Part shown: piece by piece, positions 35,750-49,174 of the stretch
How positions within the stretch are numbered: position 1 is the first letter of the stretch
How the letters are laid out: every line of letters begins with the position of its first letter
Assembly (NCBI RefSeq): GCF_021134715.1
Contig: NC_060018.1
Coordinates: forward strand, 5,597,501-5,661,500
Source of the DNA: Daphnia pulex
Taxonomy: Eukaryota; Arthropoda; Branchiopoda; Diplostraca; Daphniidae
Length of the DNA: 64,000 bases
Direction: 5' to 3'
Translations under genes and position numbers: made by a program
The notes under the pieces: generated by a model
Told to the model about the DNA's origin: nothing
The model's database searches: none
What the model saw: only the letters and a program-made list of their open reading frames with translations

Positions 35750-37424
35750 ATGACGTTTGTAGTTGTTTTGTTTGTGGTGGTCTTGACTTCTCTTTCATTG
35801 TTTTTGTTTTTAAAAAGGGTAGGTGGCTTCATTGTTGTGTATATACGACCATTAAATGATGCTCGTTAAATTTTGTTTAGATTATCCTGAAGAAAAAAAT
35901 CAACCTGAAAAATCGGTTAAACGATAAAGTCGTTATTGGTATTTTTCATCCTTACTGCAATGCCGGTGGTGGAGGAGAGCGAGTTCTCTGGTGTGCAGTT
36001 CGAGCCATTCAGTCACAATATCCGGATGCGTATATTGCTGTTTATACTGGAGATAGTATACCATCAGAAGAATTACTACAGAATGCATTTCAAAAATTTA
36101 ACGTCAGGATACAAAATAATAATATTGAGTTTATTACCCTTCATAAGCGTGGTTGGGTGGAAGCTAAAAGATATCCCCACTTCACTTTACTTGGACAAAG
36201 TATAGGATCACTAGTTCTGGGAGCTGAAGCCATCTTTAAACTAGTTCCAGGTGTTTACAATCTCTATAGTTCACTTTTAGAAGCCTATTTCTAATTTTCA
36301 CATTTAATTTAGACATATTTATTGACACTATGGGATATTCATTTACATTCCCTTTATTCCGAGTGCTGGGTGGATGCACAGTTGCCTGTTATGTCCATTA
36401 CCCCACAATCAGTACTGATATGTTGGGACAAGTTTCAAGACGTACTGCAGCTTTCAACAACAACTCTTTCATTTCCTCAAGCCCCATTCTAAGTCTAGCA
36501 AAAACAATTTACTACAGATTATTTGCTTATATCTATGGGATCACTGGACGGTATGCAAATGCTATTATGGTCAACTCAAGCTGGACTGAAGATCACATCA
36601 ACCAAATTTGGAATGTCCCTCTCAAAACAATCAAGGTTTACCCACCTTGTGATGTTAAAGAATTTCTTGAAATACCAGTTGAATCCGACCCGGAAACTCT
36701 TCGAATCATTGCTGTAGCTCAGTTTCGACCAGAGAAAGACCATCCACTTATGATCCGCTCCTTCTACAAGCTAATGGATATTCTAACAGACGAAGAAAAA
36801 TCCCGAATTAAACTAGTACTAGTTGGATCTTGTCGAAATGAGGAAGATCAGCAACGCGTAGAAGACTATAAAAGATTAAGCAAGCATTTTAATTTAGAAA
36901 ACCACACAGAATTTTATATCAATGTAGAATTCGATGAATTAAAACACCTGCTTGGAGAATCAACTATTGGACTTCATACCATGTGGAATGAACATTTTGG
37001 AATAAGTATGAATAATTTATGATTTAGCGGGCGATGTTTGCTTTTCTGGAGAATTTAACGTAAAAAAAATTTAGGTATCGTGGAATGTATGGCTTCTGGC
37101 TTGGTAATGGTTGCTCACAAATCTGGAGGACCCATGATGGATATAATAATACATAGCAAAGGATCTCAACCAATCGGATTTTTAGCATCAGATGAGATAG
37201 AGTATGCTGAAATTTTACGCCACATCATACGAATGGAGCCAAAAAAGAGAGAACTCATCAGAGAAGCTGCAAGGTAGAAAATATTGAACTTATTTATGGA
37301 ACGCTCTTATAATTCTATACATTTAAAATCTAGAAATTCTGTTGCAAGATTTTCAGACGATTCTTTTGAGAAGGAATTTTTGAAAGTACTTGTCCCCATA
37401 ATGGAGTGTATCAAGAAAGATTAA
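35750..37424 (+). CDS. ALG11: GDP-Man:Man3GlcNAc2-PP-dolichol alpha-1,2-mannosyltransferase (ALG11), 473 aa, 5 exons
   Basis: ALG11 adds the fourth and fifth mannoses to the dolichol-linked oligosaccharide on the cytosolic face of the ER, before the glycan is flipped. Exons: 35750-35818, 35881-36250, 36313-37005, 37075-37273, 37334-37424; total 1422 bp, in frame. The short first exon encodes an N-terminal membrane anchor (MTFVVVLFVVVLTSLSLFLF). The second exon has the family's PYCNAGGGGERVLW. The third has VHYPTISTDMLGQV, VNSSWT and AQFRPEKDHPL. The GT-B/GT4 E-x7-E signature NEHFGISIVECMASG spans the exon 3/4 junction. Length is close to the human enzyme. It diverges from ATP7 and is followed 283 bp later by ZCCHC10 on the same strand. 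Confidence 0.95.
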
Positions 37425-37706
37425 TTCTTCAATAAAGAATACACAAATTTATGAATCCTACAAATGCCGCCGTTCTTAATTTGTCCCTAAGGTTTGTATC
37501 ATTAAATGATTTCGCGCTTTTTTGGTAACTAGCGCCGTTGCTTTGATGCGGTGTATCTGAAAGCACACCATCCTCTTGACAGAGAGCAAGCAAGAACTTC
37601 TTTAAATTTTATCGTTTTGAAATACGTTAAAGTTGTAACTTGTAAGGAATTTGTAATTGTAAGTGAGTGTGAGTTAAATTTCTCACCTACAACTATATTA
37701 ATTAAA

Positions 37707-38527
<821 letters not shown>

Positions 38528-39105
38528 CACCATAGACTTTTTCAATCTTATGTGGACATTCTAAATTTTAATTAGTCTGCAGTAATTTTGAATATGTTTG
38601 CGGATATCTGTTTGAATCCTGAACTTGATTTTACCATTCTAGTTGAATGACTGGAAATGGCTATTTCATTTTTTATAAGCGATGAGTGAAATGGTTGCTC
38701 TGTGATGACGGGTAATACAAGAGAATTTTGATCCCTTAATGATTAATCAATGTCTATCTTATAATAAGTTTCTAGATTGGGTGGTTTTGTGCATGAAAAT
38801 GGTGCAGACCAGCTTTAAAAAATGAGAATAATTCACAAGACAGAGGAGTCCAAATGACTAGCAAGGGCAGTTGTGGAAAAATGGATATAATTATATGCTC
38901 CATTACGAAAATATCTAATTATATCACCATTAAATCATGGTTTACGAATAAAAAAAACGTATTGTCCCAAAGTTTAAAGATCAGTAAAAAAAAAACCTTG
39001 AATCCTTTTCAGGGAATGCGACTCACTAAAGAGTAGCATCTAAAAATGATTGAATATGTTTTGTTTGTACTTCATTGGAAGGATGAGTTTTTTAAATGAC
39101 GGAAC
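38528..39105. other. Convergent intergenic region, no gene seen
   Basis: It holds the 3' untranslated regions of ZCCHC10 and the N4BP2-like gene. An AATAAA hexamer lies at about 38945 on the plus strand. No conserved frame. Confidence 0.6.
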
Positions 39106-42100
39106 TCAGCGTGTCGTCGAGCGAGAGAGGAATACGCGTAGACATCCAGGATTAACCTGTTCAAACCTTAATTAAAAGAAAACCTTGAGATAACCGAGTA
39201 AAGGCGAATTCATTCAACAATAACCTACCCATATTTCTTCTGCCGAAGGAACGTAACAACTGCTGGTTTAATTCGTGGTTTGCCATTTTGACTGTTATTT
39301 CCTCTGCCTGTTATCACTTGAATTACAGTTCTTCCCTCTAAGAAAAAGGCCACAGAAGATTCATATCAATTTGAATAATATAATAGACGAAAATAGAATT
39401 TTCTTTTAAATTAAACGAATAGAAAGTCAACATAAAAGCCTTGTCGTAATTCTTCCCTTTCTTTATCCTGTGTTATGTGCGTGGTATGTGCCATTACTGC
39501 CAACGCTTATTCTATAAATAGTACCTCGGATATTTTCAACTATGAAGGATTCCAAGCACGTTAAAGCTTCAACGACATGCAACTCGTGCAAGTCAATAGT
39601 CCGTTCGTCTTGGTGAGCATTTTTTTCTTCCACTATTTGTAAAGCTGCCTGCTGATTGCATTTTTTATACAATTCTGCATAGCGCCGACTCTGAATTTTT
39701 GAATATATGGAATGTTAATTTGATAATAACAAATAGGATCAACACAAAATGTTCACCTCGCTGGAGTAATACATGGCTGCCGCGGACATGCCCCTTTGAT
39801 GATATTCTTGGGCTTGAGCAGAATACTGTTGTCGCAGTTTGTTATAGAGACTATAGAGAGAGAGAAAAAAACGGATAATTAATATTACTTAAATTCGAAA
39901 CCAAAAATATCGGATATATAATTACAAAGCTTCTGTTCGCAAATTACGTGATTCCTGTGGTGACGATTTGGCTTCGCGGTTCTATGAATTCAATTAAGCC
40001 ACACTTATTTAACAAATAATCAACAAACAAACAATGACTGGATTCACCGGTGTTTTTGGTTGCGTTTCTTCTCTAGCTGGTGGTGGGTTGGCAGAAATAA
40101 TTTGGGTCTTTGGTGGTGGGTTTGTTCCCAGGGAAGCATTTAAGGCTGTTACAGTATGAGAGTAATTGTAGTTATTCGCTTCGAACAAAGCGTCAAGTGC
40201 CAGTGGATCGACATTAGGATAATTTTCCTGCAACATCTGAAATGATATTTTGGTGGATAGGCTTTCGCGTAATTCTTTTCGTTCTGCATTTCTCTGTTTA
40301 AAGCGAGACAAATGTTAACAAAACTGATAACAAAAATCAATCTGTAGATAAAAATGATGAAATACTGACCTCATCTTGTACCAATTGCATAGCGAGCTCA
40401 AAGTCCATAATATTCTGTAGCTCTCCATTATCTGCAGTAGCGGTTGCCAATTCCTCATCCTTACTTATTAAGCTGGAGCACCAGTGCAAATAAATCTGTT
40501 CGGCTAACGACCAAGGGATATCGAAGCTGACGGGATTCGACTGATTGGCAGATAATGGTCGTTTTGCTTTCAAATCAGGAACACCAAACAATTTAATTAA
40601 CTGCTGGACAAATGAAGGATCCAAAGTCATGGGAATCATAGGTCCAGACTCCACCTTTACTTCCTCCTCCAATAAAGGAGGACTAACCACAGGAAACGGT
40701 TGAAGCAGATCCACGCCCAATATGTTTTCAATACCATTTGGATCGATCCGACAATCGGTTCCATTTGTTGGCTGTTCTCCCAGTGAAGGAAAACTAGCAA
40801 AACACAATAAATTCGTAGCTTCATTTTTGGGTTGATTTTCAAAAGAAGATAAACTTCCTGAGCTGTTTGATGTAGAAATAATGTCAGAGACTTGATTATG
40901 ACCATGTCGGTACTTCTGAAGTTGAGATGCTCTGAACTGATTATAATCTTTGCCGCATATTCGGCGGGTCTGTTCGCTAATGGTATCAGTTAATTGAAAG
41001 CAATCTTCTATGTGTTTCCTTACACTCTCCGTCTCCTCAGATGTTGCTGATGCAGTCGAAAGAGATTGTTGGGATGTCTCAGAAGACGTCACAGAATTTG
41101 TTTCTTCTTCTTTAGCTTGTTGGGAAACATTTTCTATGGTTTCGTTACACGATTTTGCAACGATGTTGTCGGGATTCGGTGTTTCTTCAGATGGATCGAT
41201 ATCGATTTCCAGATCTAAATAATTTGAGACTTCGTTCGCGCACTCGTATCCCGAATCTAGCAGCACGTTCACGGCCCTGATTAACAAATTATTCATTTAA
41301 TAAACAACGAATTGGAGATTATAAAAAGTTCAATTTACCATGTCAAGTCACCGTTACATTGCTTCAATATGTCTGCAAGATCCCCCGTTTCCTTAGTCGG
41401 GAAGTAAGATTTTAAAATCGCAAGGGCTTCTCGAGTCGCGAGTTCCTCAACAATTTCATCTGTAAGGCATCCTTTATCCAGAGAGAACTTTGAACTACAA
41501 GGCTTTTTCCCTAAATCAGGTACAAAATGAGATGATTGAATGGATCGGTTACGCGCAGTCAGCTCACGAAGTGGGGGCTCCGATTCGAACAACGAAGTCT
41601 GAATCGCAGCTTCGCTTGTTAACGGCTTGAAACCAGTGGCTGTATCCGTTGTCATTAAGACGTCTGGTGGCGGACCAATGATGGCCTTTGGTAAGGCCGT
41701 GTTTTCAGCAGAGAATGGGAGGACGTGAGGAAGAGATGCACTTTTTTCGATGGCTTGTTCGTTGCAACAGTTTGTGTTAGTTACATTGACCAAGCTGGAT
41801 GAAGTAGAAATTTTAAAGTTTGAATCTGGCGGTTCTCTTTGGGGAGAGGGTAGTATCTGCGGATTTTCGATACGATTAATGCTCGTACGGTTTCCTTCAA
41901 ATGTCTGGTTCATTTTAAGCCGGCAATTTTCAATAACCATGGAAATATCAATCACGACCCTTTGCTTTTCCAGCATTTCTCTTATTTTTTCACGTGGTAC
42001 GCGATGAATATTTTTTTGAGACAGTACACGAGCATCATCTTTCCATGGAGTATTCGGTTCAACCAACTCGACTAAGTAATTATATCTGTTTAAATGATAT

Positions 42101-42883
42101 AAAAATATTGTTATACAGCAATTTTGTGGATGATTTAATTAATAATAATAATAATTAATAAGCATTTAATTATTACCTCAGAGCCATGAAGATGTATGGT
42201 TGCATTTCCCATGCTTCCAAATTTGTGTTGTCAATCACAACAGGATTTGTTCCAGATTTCAGTGCTTCATTTGCCCTTTTTTGGTTCCACTCATGAGCAT
42301 CTCCCAGCTGATTGCGATCAAAAAGGTACTGACCTTGATAGTTGATGAAGTAATCATCAGCACTAAAAACCACTCCATCTCCTTTTATCTGGTGTGCAAG
42401 ATAACTTTTGCCTGATCCCGGTACACCACGCATGATGATTAAAAGTTTCTCTTGTCTTTTAATTCTGGTTTCAATCAAATCCATCATCCAGTGTTTTTCT
42501 TTCACGATGGTTTTAGGTTTGGCTCCTAGATTCACTGTAAATGGTTTAGAGTCATCTTTCCCAAGTACAATGGACCAGCTGTTGGCTTTCGCTGTTGTTG
42601 TAATCGGTGGTGAAACTGGTAATCTAGGGCTCATTTCAGTTAAAAACGTCAAAGCAATATCACTATTCTCATTGCTATCTTGCCAAATCATTTCCACAAC
42701 TTCAGCATCAATAGCTGATTTAAACATGGCTTTTAAGTCATCAAGGCTAAACTTTGTTTCCACATTTTGAGCCGAAGAACTGATTGAACTTGAGTGATCT
42801 TGTGAAGTTTCAACTCCATTTGTTAAATCAACCCTTCTTAGGTCTACCTGTCTATGAAATGAATTATTTTGGTTGCTCGACAT
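39106..42883 (-). CDS. NEDD4-binding protein 2-like (CUE, P-loop kinase, DUF1771 and Smr domains), 1030 aa, 9 exons
   Basis: N4BP2-type proteins bind ubiquitin and combine a polynucleotide-kinase-like P-loop with a Smr nuclease-like domain; relatives (NONU-1/Cue2) cut mRNA at collided ribosomes. Exons (3' to 5'): 39106-39166, 39229-39337, 39525-39690, 39757-39850, 39926-39981, 40048-40293, 40370-41276, 41339-42085, 42177-42883; total 3093 bp, in frame. A CUE-like helix region lies near residues 45-85. A P-loop IMRGVPGSGKSYLA lies near 155 with VVFSADDYF after it. A CUE-like segment (EALAILKSYFPTKETGDLAD...) spans exons 2-3, and another (MLQENYPNVDPLALDALFEA) is in exon 4. DUF1771 (YSAQAQEYHQRGMSAAAMYY) leads into the Smr domain with IDLHELHVVEAL and TGRGNNSQNGKPRIKPAV. 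The last exon (VNPGCLRVFL) matches the Smr C-terminus. It is shorter than human N4BP2 (about 1770 aa). Confidence 0.9.
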
Positions 42884-42950
42884 TTTAAAGATTTTGCGAT
42901 TAAAACTATCTATATTTCGATAAACAACTATCTTGCGACATTTTTCTAGA
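42884..42950. promoter_or_regulatory. Short divergent interval upstream of the N4BP2-like gene
   Basis: Only 67 bp separate the start of the N4BP2-like protein (minus) from the ATG of a small plus-strand frame. If that frame is real, the two share a bidirectional promoter and overlapping leaders. No TATA box is visible. Confidence 0.3.
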
Positions 42951-43091
42951 ATGAACCTGTTGCGTAGAATATTGTCGTCTCTTTCGAAAAATTATGATAA
43001 ATATTCGACTTTGAGTCACCTAGCGACCAAAATGAACAACACGTTGCTGTTGGTTACAACGGGGGATTCAAAGTGGGTTAAAGACAAGTGA
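42951..43091 (+). CDS. Candidate small protein of 46 aa, unrecognised
   Basis: The frame starts MNLLRRILSSLSKNYDKYST and ends at a TGA. The first ~27 residues are basic, Ser-rich and lack acids, like a mitochondrial targeting sequence. It could be a complete micropeptide, the first exon of a longer spliced gene, or chance. I recognise no family and found no clear continuation downstream. Confidence 0.25.
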   Translation: MNLLRRILSSLSKNYDKYSTLSHLATKMNNTLLLVTTGDSKWVKDK

Positions 43092-46000
43092 AATCTACGA
43101 TTACGATTTGTCCTTGCATAGCCGCATTTTGCTGAATCTCATGCAACAATTTTCCAAGAAAGAAGTTGTGTTTTTGTTTATAAAACACATACTAATAATA
43201 ATTCATTTCAAGGAAATACAAAATACGACGTTTTGGGAAAGCCAATATAATGTCCAAAACGAAAAAAATAAATAAAATTGCGCCCAATGAACCTTAACGA
43301 TGATTTCCCTCATAAATAAAATTCTTATTAGTTTTAAGCTCGTAATCAGTCTTTCGGTCTTTCCTGATTGTTGTAGACTTGTACTACGATTTTTTTTTAT
43401 TTAGATGCAAAGATCAGCCTAGGCAACTGCCATCTTGCGGCAGTAGTTTTATCCTGGAAATCTATATACTTGGGAACTTCAGTAAAATCCCAGTGAAATC
43501 CGCAAAGACATTATCAACCAGGCAACCACACAAGGCTTTGTGAATTTCTGTACGTATGAATTCGGTAACCGAATTGATTGTCTATTTGGATCGTCAGAAT
43601 GTAGTTTAACGTATCAGTGAAATCTGCTATGAGTTGAGTCCTACTTTGCGGTCACGCTTCACCAACAGCAAGTCAGTGTCTTATTACAACAGTTCAACGT
43701 AGAAAGAAACCCTAGATGGCGTCAGTTAGAGATAATCAACGTGAATTGTTAGAAAATTAAACATATAAATTTTTTAAATTAATAAACTGGTCGGCTGCCA
43801 AGAAATTCAATGCTATTGTCTTTGCCCACTTAACCAACCAACATCAATGCAAAGTAGAATACACTTGGAAACAATTCTTTCCAATGATTTCATTATATTC
43901 CGAAACACCAGAAAAATGTTGCTCAATTCGAAAATCTGGAGCCGTCTGGAGCAGCATTCGAGATAATGACACTCAATTGCAATTAGAGCTCCTCATCTGT
44001 GGCTCCTTTCTCTGTTCGGTAGGACCCCGCAATGTCCGTGTCAAAAATAGGAGTCATCATAAACTATATCCTTGCTAATTATCGACGAGATGCATTGGCC
44101 TCGCCGTCTTGCCGCCCTTTGAAGAGGCCAAAAGTCCTTTGATACACGACGACTTTAATACTGAGCCACGTCGGGAAGAATGGGAATGATACAGAACTCG
44201 CTAGAGGGAGACGAAAAAGAGAGAAAACTTTTGGGTTCCGCTTTCCCAAAGACGACGACGACTCGTGAAGAAAAAGGGAAAGAAAAAGAAAAAAAAAAAC
44301 TTTGGGCTTTTGTGTTCCTGCGCCTTTATTCAAGAGAGTCCCGAGTCTATATACAAAATGGGAGGATTTATAGAGGGAAAGGATCGCTAGAGCACATGCG
44401 CTACCCATCTATATCCCGCCTTCCATAGTTGTCTCTTGTTTCTCCGTTCGCTTCCCTTTTTTGGGGTTTGCCTTCTCCGCCCAGCGGCAGAGCGCATAAA
44501 TGTAAGATCAATTGTAGTTGGTAACAACAACAGCCATTTCTTCTTTTTCTGCTGTTTTTCTTCGATTACTTTTTCTTCCTCTTGGTCTGTTGGTGCCACA
44601 CAATCTCTTTTACCCGATACCAAACATCCGTCACGACCGTGTCCGATGTAGCGTAGCCACACTTCCCTCTATACGTATATCTATAGTAGAGCGGCCCATT
44701 CTTGATGAGCAAATCATAAGATCGCAGCCAGGACTAATCAAAAATCGATGGTTCTATGGTTGTGCTGCTGCCGGCACAGCTGCTCCCCCTTCCAGCAGCA
44801 GACAACATTGCCTGTACACAATCAAAGCGCGTTGATTCGCCACAGTTAAGGACACCAATTGTTTGATGCGAGAGAAATAAGGAGGGAAAATACTTTCGGG
44901 GCCAAAAAGACTATTGTGGGTACCGCAATCACGAGCTGTGCACCCAAACTATGAGCTTAGTGCTGGTCGCTTTGGCTCGAATTGCTACCATCAAGCTCCC
45001 CTTTTGTTGATCCCGGAGATAATGGGATATTCAGCACACATTCGAGCGATACACATGCCTATCAAGCCTTCGCCCCCCCTTGCTATCCATCTCTTTGTTT
45101 AGCTCTCTCTCTCTCTGCTCGTCTTTTATTCGCCTCCAAATGCTGACTGGATGGTGTGTCGGTTTTCTTGGCGACGCTATTAGAGACTATCGACAAAGAG
45201 GCCGGCCCTTCACTAATATATACAGCTAATGTTGACTGCCGAAGAACTAACAAGCTAACGGCAAAACCAAGTTTGCGTGACAAAACAGCATTAAGAATGA
45301 AGCGGAATTTTATAACAAGACATTTGACCTGTATTAAGGTAGTCAATTGAATAATCGGTTGCTCTTCCTGTGCCCAAATGTCGTGTAGAACGTGACCGCA
45401 AAATTATTTCAACCTCCTTAACGTTGGGTTACCATGACAACTGGATATTTTGGCTCGGCAGTGGCATCCGCGGGACAAAATCGACGAGAAGGAATTATAT
45501 TCCACAAAAATAGAAACGAGGAAAAGCTCTTGAGGGATTGTGTTGTAGATGTATAAAAGTTCCATCAGTCCTTTTCTCTCGGTCGCCCGGCCGCTCCGTC
45601 TATACTCCTTCCGATCTGTTGGCTTCTAAAGGTCAAACGTGTAATGGGAAACGATTTCTCTTCGTTTGATGTACGGGAAAAAACCAATGGCGACCGCTGA
45701 CTCTATAGTGAAGAAATTGCCCCATGGGAAAAAGAAAAAAAGGTTTTCGTTCGCTAACGAAATTTCTCAAATGAGCAAAGATTCTTCGACTTGATCCATC
45801 GAGAATAAGATTTGCCGAGATCCTCCATATCCGCGTGACGGTCGGTCGGTGTGAACGAGACATCTGCTGGGAGAATAGCATCAGAAATGCAATGTACTAC
45901 GTGAGACGCAACTAGTCGAAAACATTACGGCAAATTATTTTAGTTTATGGACATACGTAGACGTAAAGCGGCATTATTAACTAATCGATGCAGTTGCTCC

Positions 46001-47012
46001 CGGGGCAGCCGAATGGAGGGTTGTCGTGACAAACGTGCCGGTGTTCAAAACTTGGAAACCAAATTTCCCCGTTTATAGTAAACAAAGTTCAGCTCGAAAC
46101 GAATGGCTTTATTGTCTAGATATACTGTACAGGGAGGGCATCGGAAGAGCAAAATGATCAAGATCACGAATTACGTGCATACTATCCGTCCGTAGTATTA
46201 AATGCACGAAGCATGCCTATAGTATTTACATGTTTTGCCATCATCTTCTTTTATCTACCTAGCTTTCTTTTATTATGATGATTCTTCTTCTTCTGGCTTT
46301 ATGCCTCCGCCCTGTGCACTATTCCTCCATCCGGAATTGTGTGCGCACCGCATTTTATCTACAGATCCGTAATGATGATAAACGAGTCCTCTTGAGGCGG
46401 AACAAACGTCATTTATATTGTAAGTATGTTGCTGCTGGGTTCTTTGATCCGTCCGTGTTGTTGGTGGCTATATCTCTCAGACTGACTGCTGACTGATGTG
46501 GTCTCTCTTCCTATACCAAGTCCTATACTGTACATTATAGTGTAGCTAGGAGGATATAAGCATGGAAGACTAGCAGCTGCTCGATAGATGGTCTAATCTA
46601 TGTACTACCCATCATGGCGACGGGCGGCGGGTCTTCCGGGGTCGCCGCTGGCAGGCAATAATGTGCGGGACAAAGCAGCGGCGGTGGCGGCGGCACATCA
46701 GGCCTGATTCGATATATATTCGTCAATTACTTATGTGATGCCCCCTCCTCCTCCGACAGCCTTCGCTGGTATATATAATTGAAGCTTCTTGTGCAATATG
46801 TATTTACGTGCTGCTGCGCCACCGGCGCCTTTTGAGGCCGTCTACCAGCACTGGCCGTCACAAACTCATTTAGCTTCGCCACCGACGGATGGTCACTTAA
46901 ATGAGTTATTTTAGTTCTACTATACATCTCCTCATTCGATTTTAAATCGATCGTACAAATGATAGTTTAGCCCTTTTTCTTTTCTTTTTAGTTTCTAAAA
47001 TGTTGAAAAAAC

Positions 47013-47033
47013 ACGACGACGACGACGACGACT
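47013..47033. repeat. ACG trinucleotide microsatellite
   Basis: Seven tandem ACG/CGA triplets. Confidence 0.85.
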
Positions 47034-47471
47034 TAATCAACTGCATCAGCGTTTCCAGTCTGATGCGCAGCCTCTTCTGACGCCCCGACACAATAACGAT
47101 GCGGACGGGAACTTCTCGTCTTCCTTCCCTAAGGAGAAGAAGAAGAAGAGCCTCTTCTCCTGAAAAAGTCAATTTGAATATAGTACACAGGCCGAGAAAA
47201 GGATGTAGCCTATTGTAGTCTCTCTAGTAGATTCTATCCACTACACAAAATACAGTGGGGCGGGGTGAGCATATCCTATTGTGTATTATATAGCTGGCAA
47301 AGGCCTCTGTATATCGACACACGACGATTTGGGATGATGATGCACGTTCTGGCCGTCCTCCCGTTGAGCCTATTAGATCCGCCCGACCTCTCCCTTTTCT
47401 CCATTATATCCTTCTTCTTCAGAGTCGAGAGCATAAAGTGGACTGCTCCCGTCTCTATCTCAGATATACTG

Positions 47472-47485
47472 TATATATAAAAGGG
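47472..47485 (+). promoter_or_regulatory. Candidate TATA box
   Basis: TATATATAAAAGGG is a strong match to a metazoan TATA box on the plus strand. No gene or clear initiator is seen 25-32 bp downstream, so this may be chance in an AT-rich region. Confidence 0.25.
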
Positions 47486-48259
47486 TGCATTCCACCGCAT
47501 AATTCGGCCAGCAACGTCTCAATAACGAGCCGGAAAAGAGTCATTGTCACAGGCGCTATACATGGGCGCAGGGAGAGCTTTCTCTTGCGCAGTTAGTCCG
47601 CGGGAGCGGCGGGAACAAACGGAAACGCGCCACTGCAGGAGAGCGGCAGGGGTTGATTCGAGAGAACGAGAGAGAGAGAGAAAAGCAACGGCCCAGCAAT
47701 AACCCTGGGCAGGAGCGCGAGCGGCAATGATTTCTCTTGGCGCAGTTTATTTTTAATGAGATCAGGGGATTGGGAATCCCCACATCGAGACTTATTTGAT
47801 TGTTAAGGGAAGGTTAGACACGGTCCAACTGTATAGTATATGTATACACACGCTGAGCAAAGGGGTCTTAGGTGCCGCCGCCGCTGCGCGTTTTTCGGCT
47901 GCCGCCGTCTACAACTGGAACTGGAGCGAAAGAGAACATCGATCAAACGAACAAACGCATCATTAATATAGTTTCCCCATCACAACCCGCACGATTTATG
48001 GATCGCTCTCTCCTGCTCCTGCTGGATATACCCATCACAGCGCAGCGCCAACATTTCGAATGTGATTGCGTGAAAATGCAGGTGTATTTTGCGAAAACTC
48101 TCACGGAATTGCTCCCCGCGCGCGATATTATTAATTTCAACCCAAATGATTAGAGTCTTTTTCTCTCTCTGCTCGCGACATAGATTCCAGACGAGCGCAC
48201 CGCTTATATTTCTATATAGCGAGGGGAAAGGATCACATCCGCAATCACAAAGGCGTGGT

Positions 48260-48270
48260 CCCCCCCCCCC
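48260..48270. repeat. Poly-C/poly-G homopolymer
   Basis: An 11-base run of C. Confidence 0.8.
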
Positions 48271-49010
48271 ATTTTATTTCGCTCCCGATCGCACTATACT
48301 ATACTACACACCCGTGTTATGGGGCCCGCCCTTCAGCACCTTTTCTGAAGGTTATAGTACAGACCGATGAAAAATGAACGCCAGAGTGTGTCGTGTCATT
48401 GCAAGAAACGTTAGAGTTGAGGGATGTTCACTCAATTCCGCACATAATCAACTATGTGTATACGGGCTATACACGTACGTATACGGAGTGGGGGGTGGGA
48501 GAATGAATAGACGTCCGAAGGAGATGGATGTCCTCCACACCACAAAGGAGAGCAGCCACCCAACATTTCAAACCCCCCAAAAAATACAAATGAAAATGAT
48601 AAATGATTTTGAGCACCCTGACCGAGGCGTCCAATCGGGTCAACGATAAACAGATAGCCTACTACCGTATTTAGGGTAGTGTACATGTGCGGATTGAGTG
48701 CCGGGGCATGTATCCATATAAGACATATACACACGCAGTTGCACTTTCTTCCGGGCTGTCTATATATACAACCAACTCTAAAGCAGTAGTATAACCTATA
48801 TAATACATATAGTACCAAGTTGTTCTATAGGGTATAATATACTGTTGACTATATTACATGGGCCACCCAGAATTATTAAGCTCCTCTCTGCTCTTCCCGG
48901 CTCGTCTCTCTGCTGCGCTTGTTGCGTCCGCCATGTGATCAGCTGTGTCTTTTCTCCCACGTTTCTAGTTAGTATATCCAGCCTTTTACTCAGACTCAGT
49001 CTTTTGCCGC

Positions 49011-49174
49011 AGTGCTTCCTACTACTTCCTCTTCCTCTCTTTCCTTTTTCGTTTTTCACCTTTCCTCTTTCGCTACGTGTTCGCTTCTTCTCCCTCTGTC
49101 TCTCCCCGCGTTCTATCTGCAACTCGAATCTTTTTCTTTTCTTCTTCTTTTCTTTCTTCCTCCCGTTGCTTCCA
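49011..49174 (+). repeat. Long polypyrimidine tract
   Basis: About 165 bases of almost pure C/T on the plus strand, broken by few purines. It produces several spurious overlapping Ser/Leu/Phe-rich frames. It may come from expanded CT/TTC microsatellites. Confidence 0.75.

Larger units (their letters stand above)
43092..49000. other. Non-coding region with short simple repeats
   Basis: No protein-coding frame has family similarity or convincing splice context. The sequence contains AC/AG-rich stretches, many TATA/ATAT steps, an ACG triplet run and a C homopolymer. A TATATATAAAAGGG box at 47472-47485 is the best core-promoter candidate. The stretch may be intergenic or intronic to an unseen gene. 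Confidence 0.4.
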
